From: Kiloniellales bacterium | GTDB lineage: Bacteria > Pseudomonadota > Alphaproteobacteria > Kiloniellales > JAKSDN01 | Assembly: GCA_028280455.1 (NCBI GenBank) | Contig: JANQLT010000111.1 | Location: 1-63,149, forward strand | Length of the DNA stretch: 63,149 nt | Direction: 5' to 3' | Part shown: piece after piece, positions 16,592 to 27,277 of the stretch | Numbering within the stretch: the first letter of the stretch is position 1 | Layout: the number at the start of each line of letters is the position of its first letter | The notes under the pieces: model-generated | Told to the model about the DNA's origin: nothing | The model's database searches: none | The model's input: only the letters and a program-made list of their open reading frames with translations | Program-made: the position numbers and the translations under genes

Positions 16592-17152
16592 TCAGTCGAG
16601 CTGCCGGGGCTCGGCCAGCAGCTTGGAATAGAAGTGGCCGGCGACCCAGCCGCCGTTGATCCAGGCGTAGTAGGGATTGCTGCCCCAGCGCTCGAAGCCG
16701 AGCTGCTCGTAGACCTGGATCGCCCGGCGCTGCGTCTCGCGGACGTCGAGGTTGAGCACCACCATGCCGGCGTCGCGCGCCGCTTCGGTGACCAGCTCGG
16801 TGAGCTGGCGCGCCAGGCCGTGGCCGCGCGCCCAGGGCGCGATGAAGAAGGTGGTGAGCTGGCCGTTGCGCGCCTGCGCCTCGTTGTTCTTCTGGGCGCG
16901 CAGGAGCTGCGCCGAGCCGCCGATGGTGCCGTCGAGGCGGGCGACGAAGAGCTCGCGGTCCGGCACCAGCAGCACACCGCGCCAATAGTTCTCCATGACG
17001 TGGCGCGGCGGCGGGGTGAGCCAGCCGAAGCCGCCGCCGTCGAGGATCGCCGCCTCGGCCGCGTCGCAGAGGTCGTGCAGGTCGTTGCCTTCCAGCTCGG
17101 TCAGCCGCTCGACGGCGGTCACCGGCGTGAGGGAGCCGGTCTCGGTCATCAT
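16592..17152 (-). CDS. GNAT-family N-acetyltransferase inside the his cluster
   Basis: A 186-aa acetyltransferase. The acetyl-CoA loop is [18 protein letters not shown] (Q/R-x-x-G-x-G/A pattern), followed by the C-terminal motif [20 protein letters not shown] and GFERWG. The ATG at 17152 overlaps the hisH stop as ATGA, so it is translationally coupled between hisH and hisA. The substrate is unknown. Placement inside the his operon recurs in alphaproteobacteria as I recall, but does not itself show a role in histidine synthesis. Confidence 0.85.
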   Translation of the reverse strand: MMTETGSLTPVTAVERLTELEGNDLHDLCDAAEAAILDGGGFGWLTPPPRHVMENYWRGVLLVPDRELFVARLDGTIGGSAQLLRAQKNNEAQARNGQLTTFFIAPWARGHGLARQLTELVTEAARDAGMVVLNLDVRETQRRAIQVYEQLGFERWGSNPYYAWINGGWVAGHFYSKLLAEPRQLD

Positions 17153-17799
17153 GGGCGCCACCTCAAGAAATTGCCGAGCAGGCGCAGGCCCGTGGCCTGG
17201 CTCTTCTCGGGATGGAACTGCGTGCCGGCCAGATTGTCGCGGCCGACTGCGGCGACGATGAGGCCGCCGTAGTCGACTTCGGCCAGGACCTTGTCCGCCG
17301 CCTCCGGCGCGAAGCGATAGCTGTGCACGAAGTAGGCATGGTCGCCCGTGGCGATCCCCTCGAGCAGCGGATGCGAAGAGTCCGTGACGACGAGATCGTT
17401 CCAGCCCATGTGCGGCACCTTGAGCGCGGGGTCGCTCGGCTCCAGGGCGACGACGTCGCCGTCGAGCCAGGCCAGGCCCTCGTGCAGGCCGTGCTCGTGG
17501 CCGCGGCTGGCCATGAGCTGCATGCCGACGCAGATCCCCAGGAAGGGGCGGCCCCTCTGTTCGACCGCTTCGCTCAAGGCCTGCTCCATGCCGTCCAGCG
17601 CCGCCAGCCCGCGGCGGCAGTCGGCGAAGGCGCCGACGCCCGGCAGCACGATCGCGTCGGCCCCGGCCACCGCGTCGGGCTCGGCCGTCACCCGCACCTC
17701 GGTCTTCAGGTGCAGGCTGTCGGCGCAACGTTTCAGCGCCTTGGCGGCCGAGCGAAGATTGCCCGAGCCATAGTCGATCACGGCGACGGTGTGACTCAC
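17149..17799 (-). CDS. hisH: Imidazole glycerol phosphate synthase, glutamine amidotransferase subunit
   Basis: A 216-aa class I glutaminase that supplies ammonia to HisF. The N-terminus [13 protein letters not shown] is diagnostic. The nucleophile cysteine is in [11 protein letters not shown] near residue 85, and the His-Glu pair is in [10 protein letters not shown] near residue 195. The 3' end overlaps the GNAT start by four bases. hisB lies 93 bases upstream on the same strand; that gap contains a 17-bp perfect tandem duplication at 17851-17884. Confidence 0.95.
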   Translation of the reverse strand: MSHTVAVIDYGSGNLRSAAKALKRCADSLHLKTEVRVTAEPDAVAGADAIVLPGVGAFADCRRGLAALDGMEQALSEAVEQRGRPFLGICVGMQLMASRGHEHGLHEGLAWLDGDVVALEPSDPALKVPHMGWNDLVVTDSSHPLLEGIATGDHAYFVHSYRFAPEAADKVLAEVDYGGLIVAAVGRDNLAGTQFHPEKSQATGLRLLGNFLRWRP

Positions 17800-17850
17800 A
17801 GCGATGCTCCGCGGTCCGGATGCCCGCGCCTCTGGTCTGCCTGGCCCGAT

Positions 17851-17884
17851 CCGGTTTTCGTGGCCCGCCGGTTTTCGTGGCCCG
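17851..17884. repeat. 17-bp perfect tandem duplication between hisB and hisH
   Basis: The unit CCGGTTTTCGTGGCCCG occurs twice head to tail (17851-17867 and 17868-17884) in the short non-coding gap. It is probably a replication-slippage product; no regulatory meaning is evident. Confidence 0.85.
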
Positions 17885-17892
17885 GTGGAGCG

Positions 17893-18483
17893 TCAGAGGC
17901 TGCCCTTGGTGGAGGGCACGGCGTCGGCGCTTCTGGGGTCTATCTCGATCGCCTGGCGCAGGGCGCGCGCCAGGCCCTTGTAACAGGATTCCGCTATATG
18001 GTGGTTGTTGGTGCCATAGAGGGTCTCGACGTGGAGAGTCAAGCCGGCCTGCTGGGCGAAGGCCTGGAACCACTCCTTGAACAGCTCGGTGTCCATCTCG
18101 CCGAGCTTGTCGCGCGAGAAGTCGACCTTCCAGATCAGGTAGGGGCGGTTCGAGGCGTCGAGCGCGACGCGGGTCAGGGTCTCGTCCATGGGGATCGTCG
18201 CCACGGCGTAGCGGACGATGCCGCGCCGCTCGCCGAGCGCTTGGGACACCGCCTGGCCGAGCACGATCGCGCTGTCCTCTGTGGTGTGGTGGTAGTCGAT
18301 GTGCAGGTCGCCCTCGGCCTTCAGCGTGATGTCGATCAGGCTGTGGCGCGAGAGCTGCTCCAGCATGTGATCCAGGAACCCGATGCCGGTGGCCACGTCA
18401 TAGCGGCCCTGGCCGTCCAGCGCGACGCTGGCGGCGATTCGAGTCTCCTTGGTCTTGCGCTCGACCTGCGCGCTCCGGCCCAT
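17893..18483 (-). CDS. hisB: Imidazoleglycerol-phosphate dehydratase
   Basis: A 196-aa monofunctional HisB (no phosphatase domain), catalysing IGP dehydration. The two manganese-binding repeats are intact: [17 protein letters not shown] with [14 protein letters not shown], and [17 protein letters not shown]. The ATG at 18483 ([16 protein letters not shown]) matches the family start. It is the first gene of the leftward his group and diverges from hslV, with about 160 bases between the two starts. Confidence 0.95.
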   Translation of the reverse strand: MGRSAQVERKTKETRIAASVALDGQGRYDVATGIGFLDHMLEQLSRHSLIDITLKAEGDLHIDYHHTTEDSAIVLGQAVSQALGERRGIVRYAVATIPMDETLTRVALDASNRPYLIWKVDFSRDKLGEMDTELFKEWFQAFAQQAGLTLHVETLYGTNNHHIAESCYKGLARALRQAIEIDPRSADAVPSTKGSL

Positions 18484-18646
18484 GGCGATCGATCCGTTGC
18501 TTCGGGAAAGGCGCGGCCTTTTAACAGCTTGGCCCGGCCGGGGCCAGTGCCCCGCACGAGGCAAGCATCCGCAGCTCGCGGCAGGCATGGGGGCAGGCTT
18601 GGCCGGGGCCCCGTCGAATCGCTTGAAGCTTCCGGCGTTTCGGCCC

Positions 18647-19216
18647 ATGTCTCTGCCCATGGCGGACCAAGGGCCCCAGGGCTGGCACGGCACGACGATC
18701 CTCTCGGTCCGCAAGGACGGGGCGGTTGTCGTTGCCGGCGACGGTCAGGTCAGCTTCGGCCAGACCGTGCTGAAATCCAATGCGCGCAAGGTTCGCCGGC
18801 TCGGCAAGGGCGACGTCATCGCCGGCTTTGCCGGCGCAACGGCCGACGCCCTGACGCTCTTCGAGCGCCTCGAGGCCAAGCTGGAAACCCATCCGGGGCA
18901 GCTCACCCGGGCCTGCGTCGAGCTGGCCAAGGATTGGCGCACCGACCGCTACCTGCGCCGGCTCGAGGCCATGATGGCCGTGGCCGACGCCGAGACTTCG
19001 CTGGTGCTGACCGGTACCGGCGACGTGCTGGAGCCCGAAGACGCCTTGATCGGCATCGGCTCCGGCGGTTCCTTTGCGCTGGCCGCCGCCCGCGCCTTGA
19101 TCGATCAAGAGGGGCTCGGGGCCGAGGAGATCGCCCGCAAGTCCATGTCCATCGCCGCTGGGATCTGCATCTACACCAATGACAACATCGTCCTCGAAAG
19201 CATCGGTCTTGACTGA
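18647..19216 (+). CDS. hslV: HslV (ClpQ) proteasome-like protease subunit
   Basis: The peptidase of the HslUV ATP-dependent protease. The propeptide ends before T16 of [12 protein letters not shown], the N-terminal nucleophile threonine of the mature enzyme. [24 protein letters not shown] and the final [10 protein letters not shown] are family motifs. Starts at 18647 (189 aa) and 18659 (185 aa) are both possible; neither has a clear ribosome binding site. hslU follows at once. Confidence 0.94.
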   Translation: MSLPMADQGPQGWHGTTILSVRKDGAVVVAGDGQVSFGQTVLKSNARKVRRLGKGDVIAGFAGATADALTLFERLEAKLETHPGQLTRACVELAKDWRTDRYLRRLEAMMAVADAETSLVLTGTGDVLEPEDALIGIGSGGSFALAAARALIDQEGLGAEEIARKSMSIAAGICIYTNDNIVLESIGLD

Positions 19217-19268
19217 GGCGCGGGTCGCGACCCGCGACGAGGAGACCCCGGCAGACGCCGCCGCAGCG

Positions 19269-20566
<1,298 letters not shown>

Positions 20567-20570
<4 letters not shown>

Positions 20571-20938
20571 CGACGGCCGGCGCCCGGCAGATTCCGGAGC
20601 ACAGCGGACCAGGTCTGCAGCTCTTCCTCGGGCAGTTCGCCGATCCGATCCGCCAACAGGTTCGCGAACTCCGTGGCTTCCGGGCTGAGGCCGGCGGTGT
20701 CGACGGTGACGCGGGGGTGGGAGCGGTCGGCGAGGGTCTGGAGGGCTTCGGCCTCGTCCCAGATGATGCCGAAGTACTGGCAGACCTGGTGGACGAAGCG
20801 GCGGTTCGGGCGGCCGCGGTGGCCGTGCTCTAAGGCGGAGAGGTAGGCCGGCGAGACGCCGAGGGCCTTGGCCATGTCTTTCATGGCGACGCCGCGCTCG
20901 GCGCGCAGGGCGCGGAGTCGCTGGCCGAACGGTGTCAT
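20567..20938 (-). CDS. Xre-family helix-turn-helix regulator
   Basis: A 123-aa DNA-binding protein. The N-terminal HTH_3 domain occupies about residues 6-60: [20 protein letters not shown], then [15 protein letters not shown] as the recognition helix. The C-terminal half contains [20 protein letters not shown] and has no recognised effector domain. It is convergent with hslU and their stop codons overlap (TAG 20568-20570 against TAA 20569-20567). The target is unknown. The ATG at 20938 begins directly at the HTH domain. Confidence 0.85.
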
Positions 20939-21225
20939 CGCCGGGCTTCTTTGCGCTGGGACCGGTGGGATACAAGATGGGCTGTTTTCGGCTCTGGCTT
21001 TGTCATCATGCTGTGTTCTGGTGGGTTGCCGTCGAGGCTTGCAGAGAGTGGTGTCGGCATGACGGGCTGGCTTGGGCGATCGCTGGGGCGTGGTTGCGCG
21101 CGGGCGCTTGCGCTCTGGGATGTCATGCTGTCTCCGGCGGCAATCGACGGCAGGCGGCACGATTAACCTGATTCGAGTTGATGGCGCAAGCCCTCACGGT
21201 AAACGAATGGTTAACTATCAGCTCA

Positions 21226-21786
21226 TTATGGACGGTTGCGTTTGAGCAGGACATAGAGCGCGCCGTCGCCGCCGTGCTTGGGCTGGGCCCAATCGAAGGC
21301 GAGGACGCGGCGGCGGTTGGCGGGCTCGTTCAGCCAGCGCGGCACCTGGGCGCGGAGCACGCCGCCGGCCGTCTTGCCGACGCCGCGGCCGGTCACCACG
21401 AGGACGCAGCGCTTGCCGGCCGACTGCGCCTCGGCCAGGTAGCGGGTCAGCCGGTCATGGGCCTCGGCCTGCGTGAAGCCGTGCAGGTCGAGCCGGCCGT
21501 CGATGGCCAACTGGCCGCGCTTCAGACGCTGCGCCTGGCGCTTGTCGAGGTCGGCGACGGCGCCGCGCTCCAGCTCGGGCAGGGCCTTCTTGGGGGCCGC
21601 GGCCGGCTGCGCCCGCAGGGCCCGCGCCGACTCTGGTCGGCTACTGGTCTCACCGCTTTTCCTGTTTTCTTGCAGAGGCTTGTCCGAGTCTTGCCGGAGC
21701 GGCTTGAGGTCGGATGTGACGCTCAGCCAGAGCGCGCGCTCTTCGTCGGAGAGCCCGCGCGGCGGTCTACCGCGGCGCCCGGTCAA
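21226..21786 (-). CDS. Smr/MutS2-domain endonuclease-like protein
   Basis: A 186-aa protein with a C-terminal Smr domain from about residue 95: LDLHGFTQAEAHDRL carries the DLHG motif and VTGRGVGK the TGRG-like motif. The N-terminal half (GLSDEERALWLSV) resembles the alphaproteobacterial Smr proteins usually encoded next to mltA. Here the LutABC genes stand between the two. The only start in frame is TTG at 21786, with weak upstream GGGA. The Smr domain is a nicking nuclease or RNA-binding module elsewhere; the role here is not known. Confidence 0.82.
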   Translation of the reverse strand: MTGRRGRPPRGLSDEERALWLSVTSDLKPLRQDSDKPLQENRKSGETSSRPESARALRAQPAAAPKKALPELERGAVADLDKRQAQRLKRGQLAIDGRLDLHGFTQAEAHDRLTRYLAEAQSAGKRCVLVVTGRGVGKTAGGVLRAQVPRWLNEPANRRRVLAFDWAQPKHGGDGALYVLLKRNRP

Positions 21787-22104
21787 AGCACGTGGTCCCG
21801 GGAGTCGACGCAGCCGACACCCGCGTCGCCGCGGGTCGCGCCGGTCGTCTCGGTCGGTCTGTGGGTCCGGGCGAGGGGGACGTCTGCGCCCGGCGAGACG
21901 CGGTCGGACGCGCCGCTGCCAAGTGCCATCGACGCGCGTCGATTGGTCTCGTCGGGCAAGCCGACCTGTTCCCGCCGACGGCGGCGGGATAAGTATCCGA
22001 GCGACACGCGACGTGCCTGCTTTCTGCGAAATTGGATAGGTGGAAACGGTACTGCTTGTCGCTGCTGAGCGACCTCGCCGGACAGAGGTGGGCGGCCGGT
22101 CGAC
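21787..22104. other. Intergenic, no gene seen
   Basis: Bases 21787-22104 separate the smr gene from lutC, both leftward. Short frames on both strands have arginine- and serine-rich translations typical of noise. No clear terminator was seen. The lower-GC part near 22000-22070 is where an smr promoter could lie. Confidence 0.5.
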
Positions 22105-22800
22105 TCACGAGGCCGACTCGTCCCGGTCGTCGATCAGCAGGATGTGCAAGCGCCGGGGTCCGTGGGCGCCGAGCTGAATCGTCTGCTCAATATCGGCAGT
22201 GCGGGAGGGGCCGGTGATGAAGTTGACCGTGCGCGGCAGGCTGCCGCGGCCGTTTCGGGCCCGCAGGCGCTCCCAGGCGGCCTCGTAGGGCCCGACCACG
22301 TCCGAGGCGCGCAGGACCACGATGTGGTTGTCGGGCAGGAAGTTGAGGGTGGTCGGGCCGGCGGGCCCGGAGAGCAGCATCAGGGTGCCGGTCTCGGCGA
22401 TCCCGGCGAAGGCGCCGGTCACCGAGACCTGGTCGCCGGGGTCGGCCGGCCCGGCCTCGACCGAGAGCAGCGGCTCGCTGTCCCAGGGCAGGGCCTGCAG
22501 ATCGTCGGCCGGCGCCAGGCGCAGCGCGGCCGGCAGGTTGTTGGCCTTGAGGTAGCGGGCGACGGCGCCGGGCACCGCCTCGGAGTCGGGCAGACGCTCA
22601 AGCGTCGCCGCAACTTCCGCGGCCATGGACTCGAAAAGATCGATCGGCAGCGCGTGGTTAGCGCGCGACCGGTCGGGCACCGGTCCAACCGGCGGCCCGG
22701 CAAGGCGCGACTCCAGCTCGGCCCGGGCGTCACCGCTCAAGGCGCCGCGTTTGAGGCCCCGGCGGATGCCGGCGAGGATCGCCGCCCGGGCGCCGCTCAC
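22105..22800 (-). CDS. lutC: LutC-type LUD-domain protein, lactate utilisation
   Basis: A 231-aa LUD-domain (YkgG) protein, third component of the LutABC L-lactate-oxidising complex. Motifs AGIAETGTLMLLSG, PTTLNFLPDNHIVVL and VNFITGPSRTADIEQTIQLG are characteristic, the last being the family's C-terminal signature. The GTG start at 22800 overlaps the lutB stop as GTGA, indicating coupling. Gene order lutA-lutB-lutC is the standard one. Confidence 0.88.
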   Translation of the reverse strand: MSGARAAILAGIRRGLKRGALSGDARAELESRLAGPPVGPVPDRSRANHALPIDLFESMAAEVAATLERLPDSEAVPGAVARYLKANNLPAALRLAPADDLQALPWDSEPLLSVEAGPADPGDQVSVTGAFAGIAETGTLMLLSGPAGPTTLNFLPDNHIVVLRASDVVGPYEAAWERLRARNGRGSLPRTVNFITGPSRTADIEQTIQLGAHGPRRLHILLIDDRDESAS

Positions 22801-24239
22801 CGCTTGCCCCCCGATGTTCCTCCCGGCGTTCCTCGCTGCTCGGCCCAGAGCGACTGGAAGGTCGGGCCCTCGGGCGCCGGCATGTCGCGGAAACGGGTCC
22901 AGCCGCCGGCGAGCGGCAGGCTCTCGAAGCGGCCGCGCTTGCCGAGCCGGCCGAGCAGGGCGCTGCCGATCCTGGTCAGCGCCTGGTAGAGGCGCGGCCG
23001 GCGGGCGAGGGCGGCCCAGAGGGTCAAGCCTGTGCGCACGCTGGCCGGCGTCAGGTGGCGCTCGAACTCCTTCTCCCGCCAGTGGCGCATCATGCGCGGC
23101 AGCGGGATGCGCATCGGACAGACCGATTCGCAGCGGCCGCAGAAGGTCGAGGCGTTCGGCAGGTGATGCGCCTCCTCGATGCCGATCAGCCCGGGGTTCA
23201 GCACCGAGCCGATCGGCCCGGGATAGACCCAGCCGTAAGCGTGGCCGCCGATGGCGTGATAGACCGGGCAGTGGTTCATGCAGGCACCGCAGCGGATGCA
23301 GCGCAGGGCCTCGTGGAACTCGCTGCCGATCATGGCGCTGCGGCCGTTGTCCAGCAGCACCACGTGATAGGCCTCGGGCCCGTCCGGGTCGCCCGGCCGC
23401 CGCGGCCCGGTCGAGAGCGTGGTGTAGGTCGACATCTCCTGGCCGGTCGCCGAGCGGGCCAGGACCCGCAGCAGCACGTTCAGGTCCTCCAGGGTCGGCA
23501 CGAGCTTCTCGATGCTGGCGACGACGATGTGCACCTTCGGCAGGCATTGGGTCAGGTCGCCGTTGCCCTCGTTGGTGACGATCACCGAGGAGCCGGTCTC
23601 GGCGACGAGGAAGTTGGCGCCGGTGATGCCGACCTCGGCTTCCAGGTAGCGCTGGCGCAGCACCTGCCGCGCCTCCGCCACCAGCTCCGCCGGTTCGCTC
23701 AGCGAGCGGCCCTCCGGGAGCTGCTTGTGGTGGGCGCGGAAGTCGGCCTCCACGAGATCTTTGGTCAGGTGCACCGCCGGCGCGATGATGTGGCTGGGCG
23801 GCTCGCGGCGGAGCTGGATGATGTACTCGCCGAGATCGGTCTCGACGGGCGTGATGCCGTTGGCCTCGAGGTGGTCGTTGATGGCGATCTCCTCGCCGAT
23901 CATCGACTTGCCCTTGGTCACCGTCCGCGCGCCGGCCTGGCGGCAGATCTCCAGGATGGCGGCGCGGGCCTCCTCGGCGGTGGCGCACCAATGGAGCCGG
24001 CCGCCGGCCGCGGTCAGGGTCTTCTCGTAGTGCTCCAGGTAGAAGTCGAGATGGGCCAGGGTGTGGTCCTTGATCTCGCGCCCGGCGTCGCGCAGCGCCT
24101 CGAACTCCGGCAGCCGGGCCCGCGCCTTGGCGCGCTTCTCGATGAAGCCCTTGCGGACGTGGCCCATGGCCCGCTTGAGCTGCGGATCCTCGACCGCGCG
24201 CTTGGCGTTCTCGGTGAAGGCGTGGGCGGTCGAGCGCAA
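22797..24239 (-). CDS. lutB: LutB iron-sulfur oxidoreductase, lactate utilisation
   Basis: A 480-aa LutB/LldF protein. The N-terminal LUD domain (to about residue 300) includes KGKSMIGEEIAINDHLE and FLVAETGSSVIVTNEGN. Two [4Fe-4S] clusters are predicted from CIRCGACMNHCPVY near residue 315 and CGRCESVCPMRIPL near residue 365. The C-terminal region ends GPTFQSLW, then a glycine-rich tail. It starts with ATG at 24239, five bases after lutA ends. It is the electron-transfer subunit of cytoplasmic lactate oxidation. Confidence 0.93.
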   Translation of the reverse strand: MRSTAHAFTENAKRAVEDPQLKRAMGHVRKGFIEKRAKARARLPEFEALRDAGREIKDHTLAHLDFYLEHYEKTLTAAGGRLHWCATAEEARAAILEICRQAGARTVTKGKSMIGEEIAINDHLEANGITPVETDLGEYIIQLRREPPSHIIAPAVHLTKDLVEADFRAHHKQLPEGRSLSEPAELVAEARQVLRQRYLEAEVGITGANFLVAETGSSVIVTNEGNGDLTQCLPKVHIVVASIEKLVPTLEDLNVLLRVLARSATGQEMSTYTTLSTGPRRPGDPDGPEAYHVVLLDNGRSAMIGSEFHEALRCIRCGACMNHCPVYHAIGGHAYGWVYPGPIGSVLNPGLIGIEEAHHLPNASTFCGRCESVCPMRIPLPRMMRHWREKEFERHLTPASVRTGLTLWAALARRPRLYQALTRIGSALLGRLGKRGRFESLPLAGGWTRFRDMPAPEGPTFQSLWAEQRGTPGGTSGGKR

Positions 24240-24244
24240 GCCGG

Positions 24245-25015
24245 TCAGCTCCCCCGGCTCTCGCCGATCGCCGGCAGGTCGCGCTTGCCCGCCAGCACCT
24301 CGGCGACATGGCGCACCTGCACGCCGGAGCCGCGGCGCTTCAGCTTGCCGGCCATGTTGAGCAGACAGCCCAGGTCGCCGGCCAGCAGGAGATCGGCGCC
24401 GCTGGCCTCGATGGTGTCGGCCTTTTGCTCGACCATGCTGTTGGAGATCTCCGGGTACTTGACGCAGAAGGTGCCGCCGAAGCCGCAGCAGACCTCGGAG
24501 TCGGCCATCTCCTTCAGCTCCAGCCCCGCGACGCTCTCGAGCAGCCGGCGCGGCTGCGCCTTGACGCCGAGCTCGCGCAGGCCCGAGCAGGAATCGTGAT
24601 AGGTGGCGCCGCCCGGCCAGGTCACCGCCACGGCCTCCAGGCCGCGCACGTCGGTCAGGAAGGAGATCAGCTCGTGGGTCTTGTCGCCGAGCGCCTGCGC
24701 GCGCGGCCCGAGCGCCGGGTCGTCGGCGAAGAGGGCGGGGTAGTGGTCCTTGATCATCGCCCCGCAGGAGCCCGAGGGCGCGACCACGTAGTCGTAGGGC
24801 TCGAAGGCGGCGATGACCTGCTCGGCGATGGCTTTGGTGTCGGCCCGGTCGCCGCTGTTGTAGGCCGGCTGGCCGCAGCAGGTCTGGGCCCGCGGCACCT
24901 CGACCCGGCAGCCGGCCTGCTCCAGGAGCTCGACCGCGGCGAAGCCGACAGAGGGACGAAAGAGATCGACCAGACAGGTCACGAAGAGCCCGACGCTGGG
25001 GCGGTCGTCCGTCAT
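24245..25015 (-). CDS. lutA: LutA cysteine-rich oxidoreductase subunit
   Basis: A 256-aa protein with two CCG-type cysteine-rich domains, as in LutA/YkgE and heterodisulfide reductase subunits: RAQTCCGQPAYNSGD with APSGSCGAM in the first half, and YHDSCSGLRELG with SEVCCGFGGTFC in the second. It heads the leftward lutABC operon. ATG at 25015 is preceded by ATGACAGGGCT and no strong Shine-Dalgarno. No LutR/LldR regulator is adjacent. Confidence 0.92.
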   Translation of the reverse strand: MTDDRPSVGLFVTCLVDLFRPSVGFAAVELLEQAGCRVEVPRAQTCCGQPAYNSGDRADTKAIAEQVIAAFEPYDYVVAPSGSCGAMIKDHYPALFADDPALGPRAQALGDKTHELISFLTDVRGLEAVAVTWPGGATYHDSCSGLRELGVKAQPRRLLESVAGLELKEMADSEVCCGFGGTFCVKYPEISNSMVEQKADTIEASGADLLLAGDLGCLLNMAGKLKRRGSGVQVRHVAEVLAGKRDLPAIGESRGS

Positions 25016-25054
25016 GATAGCCCTGTCATCTCCCCGTCATGGGCCGTCTGTACC

Positions 25055-25190
25055 GGCCTGCGATGAGGGGACCTCATCGCAGGCCGTATGGCGTTCAAGC
25101 GCCACGCAGGCTGTCCTCGCTTCGCTGCGGGCGCGCAGTCGCGCGGTTGCGATTGCCAAGCTGCAACGAGGGGACCTCATCGCAGCTTGG
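25055..25190. repeat. Pair of related hairpins with a GGGAC loop
   Basis: Two palindromes share the centre GAG-GGGAC-CTC. The first, 25055-25085, is a perfect 13-bp stem (GGCCTGCGATGAG / CTCATCGCAGGCC). The second, 25156-25190, is a 15-bp stem with two G-U type mismatches (CCAAGCTGCAACGAG / CTCATCGCAGCTTGG). They lie in the 281-base gap between lutA and mltA, which has no convincing gene. They could be structured 5' or 3' RNA or REP-like repeats. Confidence 0.75.
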
Positions 25191-25296
25191 TATTGCGCCA
25201 CAAGCGCTGCCCACGTTCACCGCCGGCCGGCACTATGCATGGCACAAGCTGCCGCGGGCAAGCGCGGCTCCCCTTGCACGCCTAGCTGGTCGGCCC

Positions 25297-26568
25297 CTAG
25301 CTCGTAGGCTTCGCCCGCTCGGCGACCTGCTTGGGCAGCAGGATGTAGTAGCGGCCGGGCTCGTTCATGCGGCCGGCATGCTCCAGCGCGGCCTCGCCGG
25401 TGCCCCAGTAGAGGTCGCCGCGCACCTGGCCCTTGATCGCCGCGCCCTTGTCCTGCGCCACCACCAGGCGCTGCAGCGAGCGCTCGCTGCCCGGCCAGTA
25501 GGTGTCCAGCCACAGCGGCACGCCGAGCGGCAGGTACTTGGTGTCGACCGCCAGGCTGCGGCCGTCGGTCAGGGTGACGCCCTGGGCGCCGTAGGGCCCG
25601 CCGCTGCCGGTGTCGGCGAAGAAGATGTAGCGGGCGTTGCGCTGCATGATCTCGCGGCCCTTCTCGGGGTTCTCGTGCAGCCAGGCCCGCAGACCCTGGA
25701 TCGAGCCCTGGCCGGGCTCGATCAGGCCCTCGTCGATCATGACCCGGCCGATACCGGTGTAGGCCAGGCCGTTGGAGGCGGCGAAGCCGACGCCGACCGT
25801 GTCGCCGTCCGGCAGCCGGACCCGGCCCGAGCCCTGGATGTGCAGCAGGAAGAGCGCCACCGGATCGTCGAGCCAGAAGATCTCAAGGCCGCGGCCGGCC
25901 AGCGCGCCGTTGTCGATCTCGACGCGGCTGTAGTAGGGCAGCAGCTCGCCGCCCTCGCCGACCCGGCCCATCACCGTCTTGCCCTCCAGCGCCTTGTCGA
26001 AGCGGCCGAGCCTGGCGCGCACCAGGTCGTCGGGCCGGCCGTAGAGCGGCCAGCGGTAGGTCTCGTCCGGCGCCCGCGCACCGCGCAGCAAGGGCTCGTA
26101 GTAGCCGGTGATCTTGCCCTGGGGCCCGTCGGGGCCCTCGACGGCGCGGGCCACGAAGGCCTGGTCCAGGTAGGCGCGCAGCGCCGGCGCGCGCTCCGCC
26201 TCCGGCAGCTCGCCGATGGCGGCGAAGCGGGCGCAGGGTGCGCGCCAGTCCGCGACCGAGCCGGCCAGGGCGTCCGGGCCCAAGGCCCGCTCGTCCGCGC
26301 CGCGCAGCAGGCGCGCGCAGGACAGCAGCATCGCCGGCAGGGCCTCCTGCAGGGCGTCGTCCTGCCAGCCGGGCAGGGCGTCGAGCGCCAGGATCCCCGG
26401 TGTGGGCTCGGCCCTGTCGATCTCGACCTCGGCGACCGGCTTGTCCGGCGTCTCTTCGGCCTCCTCGCCACAGGCGATCAGCCCAAGCGCCAGCAGGCCT
26501 GCGACCAGCAGGCGCCAGGGGCGGTCTAGGGATCTCTGGGAACGTGCGGCGGTGGCGGCGCGGGCCAA
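25297..26568 (-). CDS. mltA: MltA, membrane-bound lytic murein transglycosylase A
   Basis: A 423-aa outer-membrane lipoprotein: hydrophobic stretch LLVAGLLALGLIAC with lipobox cysteine at residue 33. The MltA domain includes KITGYYEPLLRGA and ALFLLHIQGSGRVRLPDG. The C-terminal 3D domain with its catalytic-type aspartates is seen in RYIFFADTGSGGPYGAQGV and VAQDKGAAIKGQVRGDLYWG. The only start before the signal sequence is TTG at 26568, ten bases after the timA stop. It cleaves glycan strands in the periplasm. It follows tim44 as usual in this class. Confidence 0.92.
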   Translation of the reverse strand: MARAATAARSQRSLDRPWRLLVAGLLALGLIACGEEAEETPDKPVAEVEIDRAEPTPGILALDALPGWQDDALQEALPAMLLSCARLLRGADERALGPDALAGSVADWRAPCARFAAIGELPEAERAPALRAYLDQAFVARAVEGPDGPQGKITGYYEPLLRGARAPDETYRWPLYGRPDDLVRARLGRFDKALEGKTVMGRVGEGGELLPYYSRVEIDNGALAGRGLEIFWLDDPVALFLLHIQGSGRVRLPDGDTVGVGFAASNGLAYTGIGRVMIDEGLIEPGQGSIQGLRAWLHENPEKGREIMQRNARYIFFADTGSGGPYGAQGVTLTDGRSLAVDTKYLPLGVPLWLDTYWPGSERSLQRLVVAQDKGAAIKGQVRGDLYWGTGEAALEHAGRMNEPGRYYILLPKQVAERAKPTS

Positions 26569-26578
26569 GGCGGCGGGC

Positions 26579-27277
26579 TCAGTTGGAGCTGCGGGTGGCC
26601 ACCAGGGTCCAGTTCGGGTCGCGGCTGCGGGTGTTGCGCGCGAAGGTCCAGATGTCGGTGATGGCCGCCACGTGGCTCTCGTCGCCGTCGACCACCTTGC
26701 CGTCGGCGTCGCGCGTGACGTTGACCTGCTCGGAGATGAACTTGATCGTCACGAAGGCCGTCTTGCCCTGCAGCTCGGCCTCGATGATCTCGGCCTCGTC
26801 GATGCCGACCAGGGTCGTCTCCAGGGTCTCGTTCGCCTCCTCGCGCCCCTTGATGGCGCCGGCGAAGTCCTCGTAGACGTCGTTGCTGAGCAGCGGCCGC
26901 AGGGTCTTGGTGTCGCCCTGGGCGAAGGCGCCGATGACCATCTCGAAGGCGACCCGGGCGCCCTGGACGAAGCCGTCGGGCTCGAAGCTGCGGTCGGCCA
27001 GGGAGATCTGGGTCAGGCCGGCGGCCACCGGGGTGTCGGCCTCGGGCATGGAATCCGGCGCCTCGGCGGCGGCGTCGGCCGGGCCGGCACCGCGGTCGGG
27101 GAGCTGAATCACCTTGTCCTGGGCGTTTTCCTCGGGCTTTTCCTTGCGGAAGGGGTCGTAGCGCTGGGTCTGCTCATGGCCCGTGCGCTTGCCCAGCACG
27201 CCGCGCAAGCGCAGCACGAGGAACGCGGCAATGGCCGCGAAGACGATGATATCGAAGAAACCTAGACCTTCGCCCAT
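26579..27277 (-). CDS. Tim44/TimA-family protein
   Basis: A 232-aa protein: an N-terminal membrane anchor FFDIIVFAAIAAFLVLRL, a charged and low-complexity linker to about residue 95, and the Tim44-like domain with FVQGARVAFEMVIGAFAQGD, LRPLLSNDVYEDF and DIWTFARNTRSRDPNW. Bacterial TimA is the proposed ancestor of mitochondrial Tim44. The conserved neighbours here (mltA downstream, fxsA and secB on the other side) are the classical alphaproteobacterial arrangement. ATG 27277 starts directly before the anchor. Confidence 0.9.
   Translation of the reverse strand: MGEGLGFFDIIVFAAIAAFLVLRLRGVLGKRTGHEQTQRYDPFRKEKPEENAQDKVIQLPDRGAGPADAAAEAPDSMPEADTPVAAGLTQISLADRSFEPDGFVQGARVAFEMVIGAFAQGDTKTLRPLLSNDVYEDFAGAIKGREEANETLETTLVGIDEAEIIEAELQGKTAFVTIKFISEQVNVTRDADGKVVDGDESHVAAITDIWTFARNTRSRDPNWTLVATRSSN

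Noticed and set aside
21767..22108. 113-aa minus-strand frame between smr and lutC
   Set aside because: Composition is arginine/serine/proline-rich with no motif, and it overlaps the smr start in another frame.
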